Assembly (NCBI RefSeq): GCF_017833255.1
Contig: NZ_JAFIBU010000001.1
Location: 3,193,501 to 3,257,500 of the forward strand
Origin: Paenibacillus sp. PvR098
Lineage (GTDB): Bacteria > Bacillota > Bacilli > Paenibacillales > NBRC-103111
Direction of reading: 5' to 3'
DNA length: 64,000 nucleotides
Shown here: piece after piece, positions 44,174-53,894 of the stretch
Layout: each line of letters begins with the position of its first letter
Position numbering within the stretch: position 1 is the first letter of the stretch
The notes under the pieces: model-generated
The model's database searches: none
Told to the model about the DNA's origin: nothing
What the model saw: only the letters and a program-made list of their open reading frames with translations
Translations under genes and position numbers: made by a program

Positions 44174-45037
44174 TCATGAAGTTTTTCCCTGAAGCATTTC
44201 TAACAGACGGTCCAAATCATCTTTTGAATAATACAAAATCTCTATCTTACCTTTGTTATTACTGTGTTTTATTTTCACTGTAGTCCTATAGGTTTCTCTT
44301 AGGCTTTCTTCCAATTGATTGATATAGGGGTCCTTACGTTTCGCCTTTTGCTTCGATTTCTTGTCCGTGTTTTCTTCTAGCTTCTTAACTTCCTCTTCTA
44401 GTTGACGAACACTCCATTGTTCTTTAATAGCCGTATCCGCCAATGCTTTAACGATTTTTTTATCCTTCACGCCCGCAATTGCTTTTGCATGTCCCATAGA
44501 TAATGTTCCACGTGAAACATATTGCTTCACTTCTTCCGGAAGCTGCAGTAGTCTAAGAAAGTTTGCAATATGCGAACGGCTTTTTCCTACTTTTACAGAC
44601 AGCTCCTCCTGAGTCATACCAAACTGATCAATTAGAGCTTGATAAGCAACTGAAATCTCCATCGCATTCAAATCTTCTCGCTGTACATTTTCAATTAAAG
44701 CAATTTCCATAACCTGCCTGTCTGTGAACTTCTTTACAACAGCAGGTATTGTTGCTAAACCAGAAACCTGTGTTGCCCGAAATCGACGTTCACCTGCTAT
44801 GATCTCGAAACCCTTTAAAACACTTCTAACAATAATCGGTTGAATTACACCGTGTTCTTTAATCGAGGCGGCCAATTCTTGAATGGACTCTTCGTTAAAA
44901 TTTTTACGAGGTTGATATGGGTTCGGCCTTAGCTGAGCAAGTGGAATTTCAACCACCTTATCGTCTTCATTGATGCTGAGTGCAGGAAGTAATGCTTCTA
45001 GACCTTTTCCCAATCCAGTACCCAACCGCTTACTCAC
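44174..45037 (-). CDS. parB: Chromosome partitioning protein ParB (Spo0J)
   Basis: A 287-residue CTP-dependent clamp that loads at parS and spreads on DNA to organise origins. It has an N-terminal ParA-activating segment (RLGTGLGKGLEALLP), the CTP-binding ParB/Srx domain with RPNPYQPRKNF and AGERRFRA, the HTH domain (TQEELSVKVGKSRSHIANFL) and a C-terminal dimerisation domain. The GTG start overlaps the parA stop (GTGA). A perfect parS site lies inside the gene. Confidence 0.98.
   Translation of the reverse strand: MSKRLGTGLGKGLEALLPALSINEDDKVVEIPLAQLRPNPYQPRKNFNEESIQELAASIKEHGVIQPIIVRSVLKGFEIIAGERRFRATQVSGLATIPAVVKKFTDRQVMEIALIENVQREDLNAMEISVAYQALIDQFGMTQEELSVKVGKSRSHIANFLRLLQLPEEVKQYVSRGTLSMGHAKAIAGVKDKKIVKALADTAIKEQWSVRQLEEEVKKLEENTDKKSKQKAKRKDPYINQLEESLRETYRTTVKIKHSNNKGKIEILYYSKDDLDRLLEMLQGKTS
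44504..44519. promoter_or_regulatory. parS site inside parB
   Basis: TGTTCCACGTGAAACA, a full match to the Bacillus parS consensus TGTTNCACGTGAAACA. ParB nucleates here and recruits SMC to the origin region. Placement within the parB coding sequence is also known in B. subtilis. Confidence 0.95.
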
Positions 45038-45792
45038 GGTGCCATCACTTCCTTTGCCAGCTCCATATACACTTCTGCGCCCTTAGACTTAGGGTCATAA
45101 GTTATGATGGACTTACCATGGCTCGGAGCTTCGCTTAGTCTTACATTGCGCGGAATAATCGTTTGATACACCTTTTGCTGAAAATACTTTTTCACTTCTT
45201 CAATAACTTGCATTCCCAAATTCGTTCTGGCATCAAACATCGTTAATAAAACACCTTCTATTTGCAGCGAAGTGTTCAGATGCTTTTGTACTAAACGAAC
45301 CGTATTCAAAAGCTGGCTGAGTCCTTCTAAAGCGTAATATTCGCATTGAATTGGAATAATAACAGAATCCGCAGCCGTCAATGAATTTACCGTCAAAATA
45401 CCTAGTGAAGGCGGACAATCGATGAGAATATAATCAAACATATGATTCACCAGCTGAAGCGATTTTTTCAACCGGACTTCTCTTGATATTGTCGGTACAA
45501 GTTCTATTTCCGCCCCTGCAAGCTGTATTGTAGCAGGAATGATTTTCAAATTATCAATGGCTGTATCACACATCGCATCCTTAGGATGTACATCATTAAT
45601 CAGCACATCGTATATGCAATATACTGCATCTGCTTTATTGATTCCGATCCCGCTCGTTGTATTTCCTTGAGGGTCGATATCGACCAACAGAACCTTTTTT
45701 CCCAGTGAAGCCAAAGAAGCTCCCAAGTTAACGGACGTCGTTGTTTTGCCAACCCCACCCTTTTGGTTGGTTATGGCGATAATTTTAGCCAA
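45034..45792 (-). CDS. parA: Chromosome partitioning ATPase ParA (Soj)
   Basis: A 252-residue deviant Walker ATPase: KGGVGKTTT at about 12-20, DIDPQGN and LIDCPPSLG. It binds DNA non-specifically and regulates origin segregation and DnaA with ParB. A TTG start at 45792 (then AKIIAITNQ) matches Soj N-termini and fits GAGGTG; the GTG at 45801 lies inside that site. Confidence 0.97.
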   Translation of the reverse strand: MAKIIAITNQKGGVGKTTTSVNLGASLASLGKKVLLVDIDPQGNTTSGIGINKADAVYCIYDVLINDVHPKDAMCDTAIDNLKIIPATIQLAGAEIELVPTISREVRLKKSLQLVNHMFDYILIDCPPSLGILTVNSLTAADSVIIPIQCEYYALEGLSQLLNTVRLVQKHLNTSLQIEGVLLTMFDARTNLGMQVIEEVKKYFQQKVYQTIIPRNVRLSEAPSHGKSIITYDPKSKGAEVYMELAKEVMAP

Positions 45793-46162
45793 TGAGTTCA
45801 CCTCATATAAATTAAAAACTGAAAAAGAATCTTCATATTGAAGATTTTTCTACCACCCAAACCAAAGACTGCGACAATAAAACCACTTCTAAACAGATTT
45901 CCTAATGACAATAAGACTTCAGAAGGCAATTATACCATTATAGTGATACAAAAAACCATTCGACTATTATTTCCTATTTGAGACGGTCAAACACAGAATC
46001 GTACAGATCATCATCGCTGTAAAAAAAAAGAATCATTAGAGAAGTGCACGACTCTCCCTAATGACAAGCCACAACAAGCGCATATAGAGAAAACAAGAGC
46101 CTCCACTCGAGGCCCAAACCTATGACGATCATTTCAATCTAACGAATATGCCATATAATAAT
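45793..46162. other. Intergenic region between noc and parA with a terminator
   Basis: A 370-base gap. A near-palindrome TCATTAGAGA...CTCCCTAATGA at 46033-46064 with a long T run on the minus strand (46022-46030) is the noc terminator. The rest holds the parA promoter, not resolvable by eye, and no ORF. Confidence 0.7.
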
Positions 46163-46981
46163 TTAACGTTTTGGGATCCGAATGACAATTTCATAATGAT
46201 CTTCATGATCTTGTTCAGTTGTATTAATCACAAGTCCGGATGAGGTAACCATATCAACAGACTGTCTTATCGTATTCAGCGCCAATCTTACATCCTTGGA
46301 ATACGAAACCCGCTTGGCTTTACTTTTCACTTTTGCTGTTTCCTTTAAGAAGGCAATTCTTGCTTCTGTTTGCTTTACATTGAGCTCTTTAGTGATAATA
46401 TCGTCAAGTATCTTCAACTGAAGTTCCTCTTGTTCCAAAGCGAGCAGCGCTCTGGCATGCCGTTCAGTGACTTTACGCTCAATTAATGCTTGTTTCACCG
46501 GTTCACTTAAATGCAATAATCTAATTTTATTGGCAATGGTAGACTGACTTTTTCCTAACCGTTGGGCCAAGCTCTCTTGCGTCAAACTATGCAGGTCAAT
46601 AAGCTGCTGATAGGCAATGGCTTCCTCAATAGCCGTTAAACCTTCACGTTGAAGATTTTCAATTAAAGCTATTGAAGCCGCCTGTGAATCGTTAAAATCA
46701 CGTATAATTGCAGGAATCGTTTCGAAGCCTAATTTTTTCACGGCTCTCAAACGACGCTCTCCTGCAATTAGCTCAAATGTATTGTTCCGCATCCGCACTA
46801 CAATCGGCTGGATTACGCCATGTGTTTTAATCGTCTGACACAGTTCTTCGATCCGATCATCGTCGAATATCGTTCGAGGCTGGTATGGACTTGGAACGAT
46901 CTCATGGACAGGAACATTTTTCACTTCGTCTGTTGACGCCTTATCAGCAAAACCAAACAATTTTGAGATTTGTTCCTTCAT
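46163..46981 (-). CDS. noc: Nucleoid occlusion protein Noc
   Basis: A 272-residue ParB paralogue that binds Noc-binding sites and the membrane to block division over the nucleoid. The N-terminal membrane-targeting amphipathic helix is [14 protein letters not shown]. The ParB domain has [12 protein letters not shown] and [13 protein letters not shown], then an HTH ([20 protein letters not shown]). Separated from parA by 370 bases and lying next to rsmG, as in Bacillus. The ATG at 46981 is preferred over the GTG four codons upstream. Confidence 0.95.
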   Translation of the reverse strand: MKEQISKLFGFADKASTDEVKNVPVHEIVPSPYQPRTIFDDDRIEELCQTIKTHGVIQPIVVRMRNNTFELIAGERRLRAVKKLGFETIPAIIRDFNDSQAASIALIENLQREGLTAIEEAIAYQQLIDLHSLTQESLAQRLGKSQSTIANKIRLLHLSEPVKQALIERKVTERHARALLALEQEELQLKILDDIITKELNVKQTEARIAFLKETAKVKSKAKRVSYSKDVRLALNTIRQSVDMVTSSGLVINTTEQDHEDHYEIVIRIPKR

Positions 46982-47109
46982 TACGATAACCACCCGATCT
47001 TTTAGCCGATATATATAATATCCCTCTTACCTAATTAATTCTCCAGAAAAGTCCAAACTCCTTCTTGAAACGATAAAGAACTTTGCCTTGTGTCTGAATA
47101 TATTAAAAA

Positions 47110-47125
47110 AGTTCCACGTGAAACA
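47110..47125. promoter_or_regulatory. parS-like site between rsmG and noc
   Basis: AGTTCCACGTGAAACA differs from the parS consensus only in the first base. It lies just after the rsmG stop, 130 bases before noc, in the origin-proximal zone where parS sites cluster. Confidence 0.8.
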
Positions 47126-47128
47126 AAA

Positions 47129-47851
47129 CTATACTAATGGAAATTTTAAAGGTGTTCCTGCTTTTCTAGGATATTTTTTCGGTGTCGGCGCCGTCTTTTT
47201 GATGAGCACCATATGTCTGGTCGACTCTTCAACAGGAAGTTCAAACCGATGAGTCTGAACCCATTGACCTTTAAGTTCTTTTAAACTGAAAGCCGAGTCC
47301 TCAATTTCACCTTGAACCTCTTGCCCTTTCATTGCAACAAACAATCCTCCGACAGAAACAAAAGGCAAACAAAATTCGTTAAGGACGGCCATACGTGCTA
47401 CTGCTCTCGCTGTAACTAAATCATACTGATCACGGTGTTCGGGTAAACGGGCCACATCTTCAGCCCGACCATGCACACAATGAACATCGGACAAATCAAG
47501 AGCTGCAGCCACATGATTTAAAAATTGAATACGTTTATTTAGAGAATCAACAATGGTAACCTGTAAATGGGGATATGCAATCTTTAGAGGAATACTTGGA
47601 AAACCGGCTCCTGAACCGATATCGGCTATCTTCGAACGGCTTGACATGGGCACAAAAAAAGAAACAGAGAGGGAGTCGTAAAAATGTTTGATATATACCT
47701 GTTCCCTCTCCGTTATGCCAGTCAAATTCATACGTTCGTTCCAATCCACAAGCTCTTTATAATATAGCTCGAATTGGTGAACCTGCTTCTCCGTAAGTTG
47801 AATTCCCTTGCCATCCAACAACTCCGTAAATTTCTGCAGCACACTGTCCAT
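47129..47851 (-). CDS. rsmG: 16S rRNA (guanine527-N7)-methyltransferase
   Basis: A 240-residue SAM-dependent methyltransferase acting on G527 of 16S rRNA; loss gives low-level streptomycin resistance. The SAM-binding motif IADIGSGAGFPSIPLKIAYP and the catalytic-region TARAVARMAVLNEFCLPFV are present. It starts 4 bases after the mnmG stop. Confidence 0.97.
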   Translation of the reverse strand: MDSVLQKFTELLDGKGIQLTEKQVHQFELYYKELVDWNERMNLTGITEREQVYIKHFYDSLSVSFFVPMSSRSKIADIGSGAGFPSIPLKIAYPHLQVTIVDSLNKRIQFLNHVAAALDLSDVHCVHGRAEDVARLPEHRDQYDLVTARAVARMAVLNEFCLPFVSVGGLFVAMKGQEVQGEIEDSAFSLKELKGQWVQTHRFELPVEESTRHMVLIKKTAPTPKKYPRKAGTPLKFPLV

Positions 47852-47852
47852 A

Positions 47853-49742
47853 TTATCCTCTGGCCGCGAGCACTTTATTGTAATGTTCCAAGTGAACCAG
47901 CAAAATCGATATATCCGCAGGCGTTACACCGGAAATACGAGAAGCTTGCCCGATCGATATCGGCCGGATCTTGGCCAACTTCTGCTTAGCTTCCGTTGCA
48001 ATACCGTGAATTTCCTCATAAATGATATCATCTGGAATTCGCTTTTTCTCCATTTTGCGCAGCCGCTCTACGTGTGCCAATTGCTTTTCAATGTATCCAC
48101 TGTACTTAACTTGAATTTCGACCTGCTCTTTCATTTCATCCGTCAATTGATATGGGGCCGGCGATAGTGAATGAAGATGCTCATAAGAAACTTCTGGACG
48201 TCGAAGCAGTGACAGCATGTCAACAGAGTTATTCAGTTCAGAGCTTCCTAACGAAGAGAGAAGCTGCTGCACCTCCGGCGTTGGTTTCACCTTCGTTGTT
48301 TTGAGGCGTCCGATTTCCTCTTCAACCCTCATCACCTTTTCTTGGAATTGTTCATAACGTGTCTTTGAAATGAGACCAATATCGTATCCGATTGGAGTCA
48401 GACGAAGATCTGCATTATCATGACGAAGCAGCAGCCGGTACTCCGCACGGGATGTCAACAGACGATAAGGTTCACTTGTTCCCTTCGTCACCAAATCATC
48501 GATTAACACGCCGATATAAGCCTCAGAACGGTCAAGAATGACAGGTTCTTTACCTTGAACCTTACGCGCAGCGTTAATTCCAGCCATAATGCCTTGCCCC
48601 GCTGCTTCTTCATATCCGGATGTGCCGTTGATTTGGCCTGCAGTGAATAGCCCTTTCACAACCTTCGTTTCGAGCGAAGGCATTAACTGCGTCGGGATAA
48701 CGGCATCATATTCGATTGCATAGCCCGTTCGCATCATATCTACCTTCTCTAGCCCAGGTATCGAACGAAGAATTTTCAATTGTACATCCTCCGGCATACT
48801 TGTCGAAAGACCTTGAACGTAGTACTCCTTTGTATTCCGTCCTTCCGGTTCCAGAAAGATTTGATGCTTAGGTTTATCGCTGAATCGCACAATCTTATCT
48901 TCAATCGAAGGACAGTATCTTGGACCTGTACCTTCAATCGCTCCAGAGAACATCGGAGCGCGGTGTAAGTTATCATTAATAATCTGATGTGTGTCTGCGG
49001 ATGTATAGGTGAGCCAACAAGGAAGCTGATTGGGTACCTCTTTCGTTGTTTCATATGAGAAAAATTTAGGATTTTCATCTCCAGGCTGGATCTCCATCTT
49101 GGAAAAATCAAGGGTGTCCTCATGTACCCTAGGTGGTGTGCCGGTTTTGAAACGAACCAGCTCCAAGCCATTTTTGCGCAAGCTTTCTGAAAGCTTAACA
49201 GCCGGTTGTTGATTGTTGGGACCACTCTCGTACATCAGCTCGCCCATAATGATTTTGCCGCGCAGGTACGTTCCCGTCGTCAGCACTACAGCTTTACCCA
49301 GGTACTGTGCACCGGTTTTGGTGACAACTCCCTTGCATACACCGTCCTCAACAATCAGCTCCTCCACCATCCCCTGGCGAAGCGTGACCCGTTCCTGCTT
49401 TTCCAATGTTTCTTTCATCGTATGCTGGTACAGAAATTTATCAGCCTGTGCCCGTAAAGCATGCACAGCAGGACCTTTCCCGGTATTCAACATGCGCATT
49501 TGAATATAGGTTTTATCGATATTGCGTCCCATTTCTCCACCAAGGGCATCAATCTCACGCACAACGTGACCTTTCGCCGGTCCGCCTACCGATGGGTTAC
49601 AAGGCATAAACGCAACCATATCCAAGTTAATCGTCAACAGCAGCGTATCACAGCCCATACGTGCTGCAGCAAGAGCGGACTCAACACCCGCATGGCCGGC
49701 ACCAATAACAATAACATCATATTCACCCGCTATATAAGTCAT
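47853..49742 (-). CDS. mnmG: tRNA uridine-34 5-carboxymethylaminomethyl modification enzyme MnmG
   Basis: A 629-residue FAD enzyme that, with MnmE, adds carboxymethylaminomethyl to U34 of certain tRNAs. The N-terminal Rossmann motif is [20 protein letters not shown]. The family stretches [20 protein letters not shown], the paired cysteine region in GTPPR/PCW and GINAARKV are present, and the C-terminal helical domain binds MnmE. AGGAGG upstream. Confidence 0.98.
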   Translation of the reverse strand: MTYIAGEYDVIVIGAGHAGVESALAAARMGCDTLLLTINLDMVAFMPCNPSVGGPAKGHVVREIDALGGEMGRNIDKTYIQMRMLNTGKGPAVHALRAQADKFLYQHTMKETLEKQERVTLRQGMVEELIVEDGVCKGVVTKTGAQYLGKAVVLTTGTYLRGKIIMGELMYESGPNNQQPAVKLSESLRKNGLELVRFKTGTPPRVHEDTLDFSKMEIQPGDENPKFFSYETTKEVPNQLPCWLTYTSADTHQIINDNLHRAPMFSGAIEGTGPRYCPSIEDKIVRFSDKPKHQIFLEPEGRNTKEYYVQGLSTSMPEDVQLKILRSIPGLEKVDMMRTGYAIEYDAVIPTQLMPSLETKVVKGLFTAGQINGTSGYEEAAGQGIMAGINAARKVQGKEPVILDRSEAYIGVLIDDLVTKGTSEPYRLLTSRAEYRLLLRHDNADLRLTPIGYDIGLISKTRYEQFQEKVMRVEEEIGRLKTTKVKPTPEVQQLLSSLGSSELNNSVDMLSLLRRPEVSYEHLHSLSPAPYQLTDEMKEQVEIQVKYSGYIEKQLAHVERLRKMEKKRIPDDIIYEEIHGIATEAKQKLAKIRPISIGQASRISGVTPADISILLVHLEHYNKVLAARG

Positions 49743-49767
49743 CTATCTGACCTCCTATCATTTCATT

Positions 49768-51144
49768 TTACTTACCTAAACAAAATTGAGAAAAAATCTG
49801 ATCTATTAAAGAATCGCTAACGGAATCCCCTATAATTTCTCCAAGATGCTCCCAAGCGTTCCGAATATCAATTTGAACCATATCGATCGGGATCAATGAT
49901 TCCGTCGCCGAGTATGCCTCTGAAAGAGCTGCGCGAGCCTGCTTCAGCAGATGAATGTGTCGTGCATTGCTCACATAAGTCAGATCGTTTGATTCAACCT
50001 GACCGCTGAAGAATAACCGTGCAATGGCTTTCTCCAAATCAATGAGCCCTTGATCTGACAGCAGCGAAATTCGTACAACCCGATCTTCTCCGAACGCCTC
50101 CAGAAGTACATTTTCTTCCAACTTCTGAGGCAGATCAAGCTTGTTAATAATAGCGATGACTTGACGATCCTTAAGCTGATCGATCAACAGCAGCTCATCT
50201 GGCTGCAGAGACTCCGCCCCATTAAACACCAACAGAATGAGGTCCGCGTCGGCAAGCGCTTTGCGGGATTTCTCCACACCTATTTTTTCAACAATGTCAG
50301 ACGTCTCCCGGATTCCCGCTGTGTCGAGCAGTTTAAGGGGAATGCCGCCTACATGGACGTATTCTTCCACAACATCCCTTGTTGTACCCGCAATCTCGGT
50401 AACAATGGCTCTCTCTTCTTGCGCTAGCGTATTAAGCAGCGATGACTTGCCGACATTGGGACGTCCAACGATAGCTGTAACCAGACCCTCGCGCAAAATT
50501 TTTCCCTGCTCCGCAGTATTCAGCAGCGCTTCAATATCAGCCATGGCATCCGTACACTTATTTTTAATAAAGGCATTCGTCATTTCCTCAACATCGTGTT
50601 CAGGATAATCGATATTCACTTCGATATGAGCCATCAACTCAACCAATCGGTGACGAAGCTCTTTGATTTTTTTCGATAAAGTTCCTTCCGACTGTTTCAA
50701 AGCAATTCGGAATGCCCGATCGGACTTAGCCCGGATCAAGTCAATAACCGCCTCTGCCTGAGACAAGTCTATACGCCCATTCAGAAACGCCCGCTTTGTA
50801 AATTCCCCTGGCTCCGCCAGCCGCGCACCGTTCTCAAGAAGCAGATCCAGCACTTTTCGGACGGAAACGAAACCCCCATGGCAACTAATTTCCACTACGT
50901 CTTCTTTGGTGAAGGATCTCGGGGCACGCATTACCGTCACCAGTGCTTCTTCCGTTCTCGCACCGGTTGCCGGATCAACTATATATCCGTAATGGACCGT
51001 ATGCGTAGGCACCGCGGTGAGCTTCATTTTCCCGCTAAAAATACGTTCGCTTATCGGCACTGCTTCGTCCCCGCTGACGCGAATGACTGCGATCCCTCCT
51101 TCGCCCATCGGAGTGGCAATCGCCGCTATGGTATCTTGAATCAT
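49768..51144 (-). CDS. mnmE: tRNA modification GTPase MnmE (TrmE)
   Basis: A 458-residue enzyme. The N-terminal folate-binding domain starts [21 protein letters not shown] helical domain contains the inserted G domain ([26 protein letters not shown]), and the protein ends in FCLGK, the CxGK cysteine motif. It forms the U34 modification complex with MnmG. The ATG at 51144 has GAGGTG upstream; the frame continues 28 codons further, which I reject. Confidence 0.98.
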   Translation of the reverse strand: MIQDTIAAIATPMGEGGIAVIRVSGDEAVPISERIFSGKMKLTAVPTHTVHYGYIVDPATGARTEEALVTVMRAPRSFTKEDVVEISCHGGFVSVRKVLDLLLENGARLAEPGEFTKRAFLNGRIDLSQAEAVIDLIRAKSDRAFRIALKQSEGTLSKKIKELRHRLVELMAHIEVNIDYPEHDVEEMTNAFIKNKCTDAMADIEALLNTAEQGKILREGLVTAIVGRPNVGKSSLLNTLAQEERAIVTEIAGTTRDVVEEYVHVGGIPLKLLDTAGIRETSDIVEKIGVEKSRKALADADLILLVFNGAESLQPDELLLIDQLKDRQVIAIINKLDLPQKLEENVLLEAFGEDRVVRISLLSDQGLIDLEKAIARLFFSGQVESNDLTYVSNARHIHLLKQARAALSEAYSATESLIPIDMVQIDIRNAWEHLGEIIGDSVSDSLIDQIFSQFCLGK

Positions 51145-51228
51145 GAATGCACCTCGATTTACATATAAGCTTAAAACTAAAGAAAAAGCAATGAAGTCAT
51201 ACAAACATGACATCATTGCATGTGGCAA

Positions 51229-51849
51229 TTAACGTAAAACGATAACGACTCGGCGGTTCGGTTCATCCCCTCGGCTGAACGTTCGAACTTTGGAGTGCTG
51301 TTGAAGCTGTGAGTGAATCACTTTACGCTCCTGCGGTGACATAGGTTCTAGAACGACTTCCTTCTTAGTGCGAATGACACGATCAGCCAATCGATCAGCC
51401 AGCTCTTGCAGCGTTTTCTTTCTGCGCTGGCGAAATTGTTCCGCATCCAGCACGATACGCAAGTGATGATTAGAGTAACGGTTCGCTACAATGTTAACCA
51501 GATATTGCAACGCATCAAGCGTCTGTCCGCGACGACCAATTAACATGCCAAGTTCCTTGCCGTGCAAATGCAGTTCCGTACCTTCCTTGTCCTGTTTTTG
51601 TTCAATCCGAACATCAAGCTCCATAGAACGAAACACATCCTCAAGGAACAAAACCGCTTCTTCGATCGCATCGGGACGCAAGGTTAACTCCACCTTCGCA
51701 TCCTTAACCCCGAAGAGTCCGAACAATCCTTTTGCAGGCTGCTCCAACACCTCTACGTCCACTCGATTCTCTGTTGTCCCCAGCTGCTGCAGCCCGTTCT
51801 TTACAGCTTCATCGATCGTCTTACCTGTAACCACGATTTTCTTTATCAT
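51229..51849 (-). CDS. jag: RNA-binding protein Jag (KhpB)
   Basis: A 206-residue protein with an N-terminal Jag domain (about 1-50), a KH domain (GKELGMLIGRRGQTLDALQY) and an R3H domain ending RTFSRGDEPNRRVVIVLR. It binds RNA and is linked to cell elongation and to the membrane insertase encoded upstream. Confidence 0.95.
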   Translation of the reverse strand: MIKKIVVTGKTIDEAVKNGLQQLGTTENRVDVEVLEQPAKGLFGLFGVKDAKVELTLRPDAIEEAVLFLEDVFRSMELDVRIEQKQDKEGTELHLHGKELGMLIGRRGQTLDALQYLVNIVANRYSNHHLRIVLDAEQFRQRRKKTLQELADRLADRVIRTKKEVVLEPMSPQERKVIHSQLQQHSKVRTFSRGDEPNRRVVIVLR

Positions 51850-51879
51850 CCGATCACCCTTAATAGAAGAGTAATGAAA

Positions 51880-52665
51880 TTATTTTTTCTTCTTGGATTT
51901 AGGTTTAGATTCAGCCGCTACAGCAGCAGTGACAGTGGCAGGAGCCGTCTTACCTGGCTTATATATGAAATAAGACTGTATAATCGTGAAAACATTACTG
52001 TAAACCCAATATAACGGAAGCGCTGATGCGAAATTCATCGCCATGACAAAAATCAGCACCGGAAAGATGAACATCAGGCTTTGCATTTGCGCAGGCATCT
52101 GTGAGGACATCATTTTTTGCTGGAAGTACGTCGTCAAAGCTGCGAGCAAAGGCAATATATAGTATGGATCTTTCGTTCCGAGCTGCATCCACAGAAAAGT
52201 ATGTTCGCCGATATGTCCGTTTCGCATGATCGCGGCATAGAGCGCAATCAGGATTGGCATCTGCACCAGGATCGGGAAACAACCGGCCAGCGGATTCACG
52301 CCTTCCTTCTGGAACAGTTTCATCGTTTCTTCCTGCTGCTTTTTCGGATCGTCCTTGTACTTTTCTTTAATCTTCTTCATCTCGGGCTGCAGATCCTGCA
52401 TCCGTTTCGAACTGCGGTATTGCTTTAAAGTAAGCGGTAAAATAATAAAACGAATAATAATCGTTACCACAAGAATGGATAAGCCGTATGAACCCCAAAG
52501 TATGTTGGAAAACCAATCCAATGCATCCGAGAGAGGACCGACAAACCACTTGTCCCAGAAGCTGTTATCCCGGTCAATCGGCGCATTCGCCGGGCTACAT
52601 CCCGCAAGCAGTAAAAAAAACAATAAGAGCGGAATGGTTTTAAATAATCGACGCGTCAAAATCAT
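51880..52665 (-). CDS. yidC: Membrane protein insertase YidC/OxaA (SpoIIIJ-like), lipoprotein
   Basis: A 261-residue membrane insertase. The lipoprotein signal has lipobox LLAGC (cysteine near 23). Five transmembrane segments include the hydrophilic-groove arginine region (LPLTLKQYRSSKRMQDLQPE) and NPLAGCFPILVQMPILIALY. The C-terminal tail is lysine-rich. GGGAGG sits only 2 bases from the ATG, so a TTG two codons later (52659) may be the true start. In the order rpmH-rnpA-yidC-jag. Confidence 0.96.
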   Translation of the reverse strand: MILTRRLFKTIPLLLFFLLLAGCSPANAPIDRDNSFWDKWFVGPLSDALDWFSNILWGSYGLSILVVTIIIRFIILPLTLKQYRSSKRMQDLQPEMKKIKEKYKDDPKKQQEETMKLFQKEGVNPLAGCFPILVQMPILIALYAAIMRNGHIGEHTFLWMQLGTKDPYYILPLLAALTTYFQQKMMSSQMPAQMQSLMFIFPVLIFVMAMNFASALPLYWVYSNVFTIIQSYFIYKPGKTAPATVTAAVAAESKPKSKKKK

Positions 52666-52724
52666 ATCCTCCCAGCTTCATCTTTTCCATTTTAAACTAT
52701 ATCATATCTTCGGGCACAAAGAAA

Positions 52725-53090
52725 CTAATCGCTCTGTTTCGTCACTTCCTTACGAAGCAGGAGCGACGCGCGTTTGAGCACATGAAGCACGCTTTTCTCC
52801 ATATCATGATAATCCATCTCCGCAGCGGGTTTGCGCGCGATGATGATCAGGTCGTATCCACCCGGAATTCGGGCTGCGTTGAGTCTCACAATTTCTTTCA
52901 ACAAACGCCGTATTCGGTTCCGCACGACGGCATTGCCAAGCTTTTTGCTGACAGACACACCTAGACGAAAAGGTTCTTGCTTCGGCTGGACTTTATAATA
53001 AAGTACAAATTGGTGGTTCGCGGCAGATTTACCGTGACGATAAACCTTATCAAAATATTCTCTTTTCGTCAGACGGTTCTTCTTCTCCAC
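52725..53090 (-). CDS. rnpA: Ribonuclease P protein component
   Basis: A 121-residue basic protein that assists RNase P RNA in 5' tRNA processing. The signature RNRIRRLLKEIVR (RNR motif) lies in the middle and KREYFDKVYRHGKSAANHQF near the start. The GTG at 53090 spaces with ATGGAG; the frame continues upstream to 53147 without support. Between rpmH and yidC. Confidence 0.96.
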   Translation of the reverse strand: MEKKNRLTKREYFDKVYRHGKSAANHQFVLYYKVQPKQEPFRLGVSVSKKLGNAVVRNRIRRLLKEIVRLNAARIPGGYDLIIIARKPAAEMDYHDMEKSVLHVLKRASLLLRKEVTKQSD

Positions 53091-53177
53091 AAACACACAC
53101 TCCATTATTTGGCCTATATGCACCAAATCTTTCCTTATCCTTGGCAAAATCAGGCCATATTAGTCCAAAACGACAAA

Positions 53178-53201
53178 AAAGACCACCTGTCAGTGGTCTT
53201 T
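53178..53201 (-). terminator. Hairpin with T run between rpmH and rnpA
   Basis: AAAGACCAC / GTGGTCTTT with a 6-base loop. On the minus strand TTTTTT follows. It begins 5 bases after the rpmH stop, so it should terminate or attenuate between L34 and RnpA. Confidence 0.75.
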
Positions 53202-53206
53202 CGCCC

Positions 53207-53341
53207 TTATGCGCTCAATACTTTTCTTCCTTTTAGACGGCGAGCTGCAAGTACTTTACGACCATTCTTCGTGCTCATTCTCTTACGGAAGCCGTGTACT
53301 TTCTTGTGCTTACGGACATTCGGTTTATAAGTCGGTCTCAT
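53207..53341 (-). CDS. rpmH: 50S ribosomal protein L34
   Basis: A 44-residue, very basic ribosomal protein: [20 protein letters not shown] at the start and the core [26 protein letters not shown] lies eight bases upstream. First gene left of the origin, with the replication origin immediately behind it. Confidence 0.99.
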   Translation of the reverse strand: MRPTYKPNVRKHKKVHGFRKRMSTKNGRKVLAARRLKGRKVLSA

Positions 53342-53522
53342 CTATCGTGCACCTCCTCGAAGGATTTGTTCCAATCCCCAAAAATACCTTTAAACATTAA
53401 AACATATTTTCACAACAAAAGTCAACTTCGGACTTGCAAAAACTTATGAACAAAAGTTGGAAAACATTATCACCCTATTTTTCATCAATATTATACATAT
53501 ATTAAATACTCCATTGAACCGG

Positions 53523-53816
53523 TTATCCACCTGTGAATAAAAAATATCGCATAATCACTGATTTTGTCGAATTATGAACACATTATAAACAATATATAGT
53601 GCTGTTAATAAGTTTTACACACAAGGTATAGGGTATGTGGATAAATCTGAACATTCCGTTGCTTATCAAGACCTTTTTTGATATCATGAATATGTTTTCT
53701 GTTGTGGATACTCTTGTTTTTCAACAATTTTATCAACAGCCTGTGGATATCTTTGTGAACAATTTACAAGGCTTATGTATAATTTGGTTATCGGCATTCT
53801 GCATATTGTGGATAGC
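53523..53816. other. oriC: oriC part 1: DnaA-box cluster between rpmH and dnaA
   Basis: The 553-base gap 53342-53894 is AT-rich. TTATNCACA boxes are perfect at 53532-53540 (-) and 53636-53644 (-). One-mismatch boxes are at 53523 (+), 53572 (+), 53613 (+), 53703 (-), 53730 (+), 53742 (-), 53754 (-) and 53808 (-). This corresponds to the upstream half of a bipartite Bacillus-type origin and probably also gives DnaA autoregulation of dnaA. Confidence 0.9.
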
Positions 53817-53894
53817 TCCGACAACTTTCCGCTTTTTTCAACAGGGTCGCGGCTTACGCCACACCGGTTATTTTTTTAAGGGAGTGAATAGATT

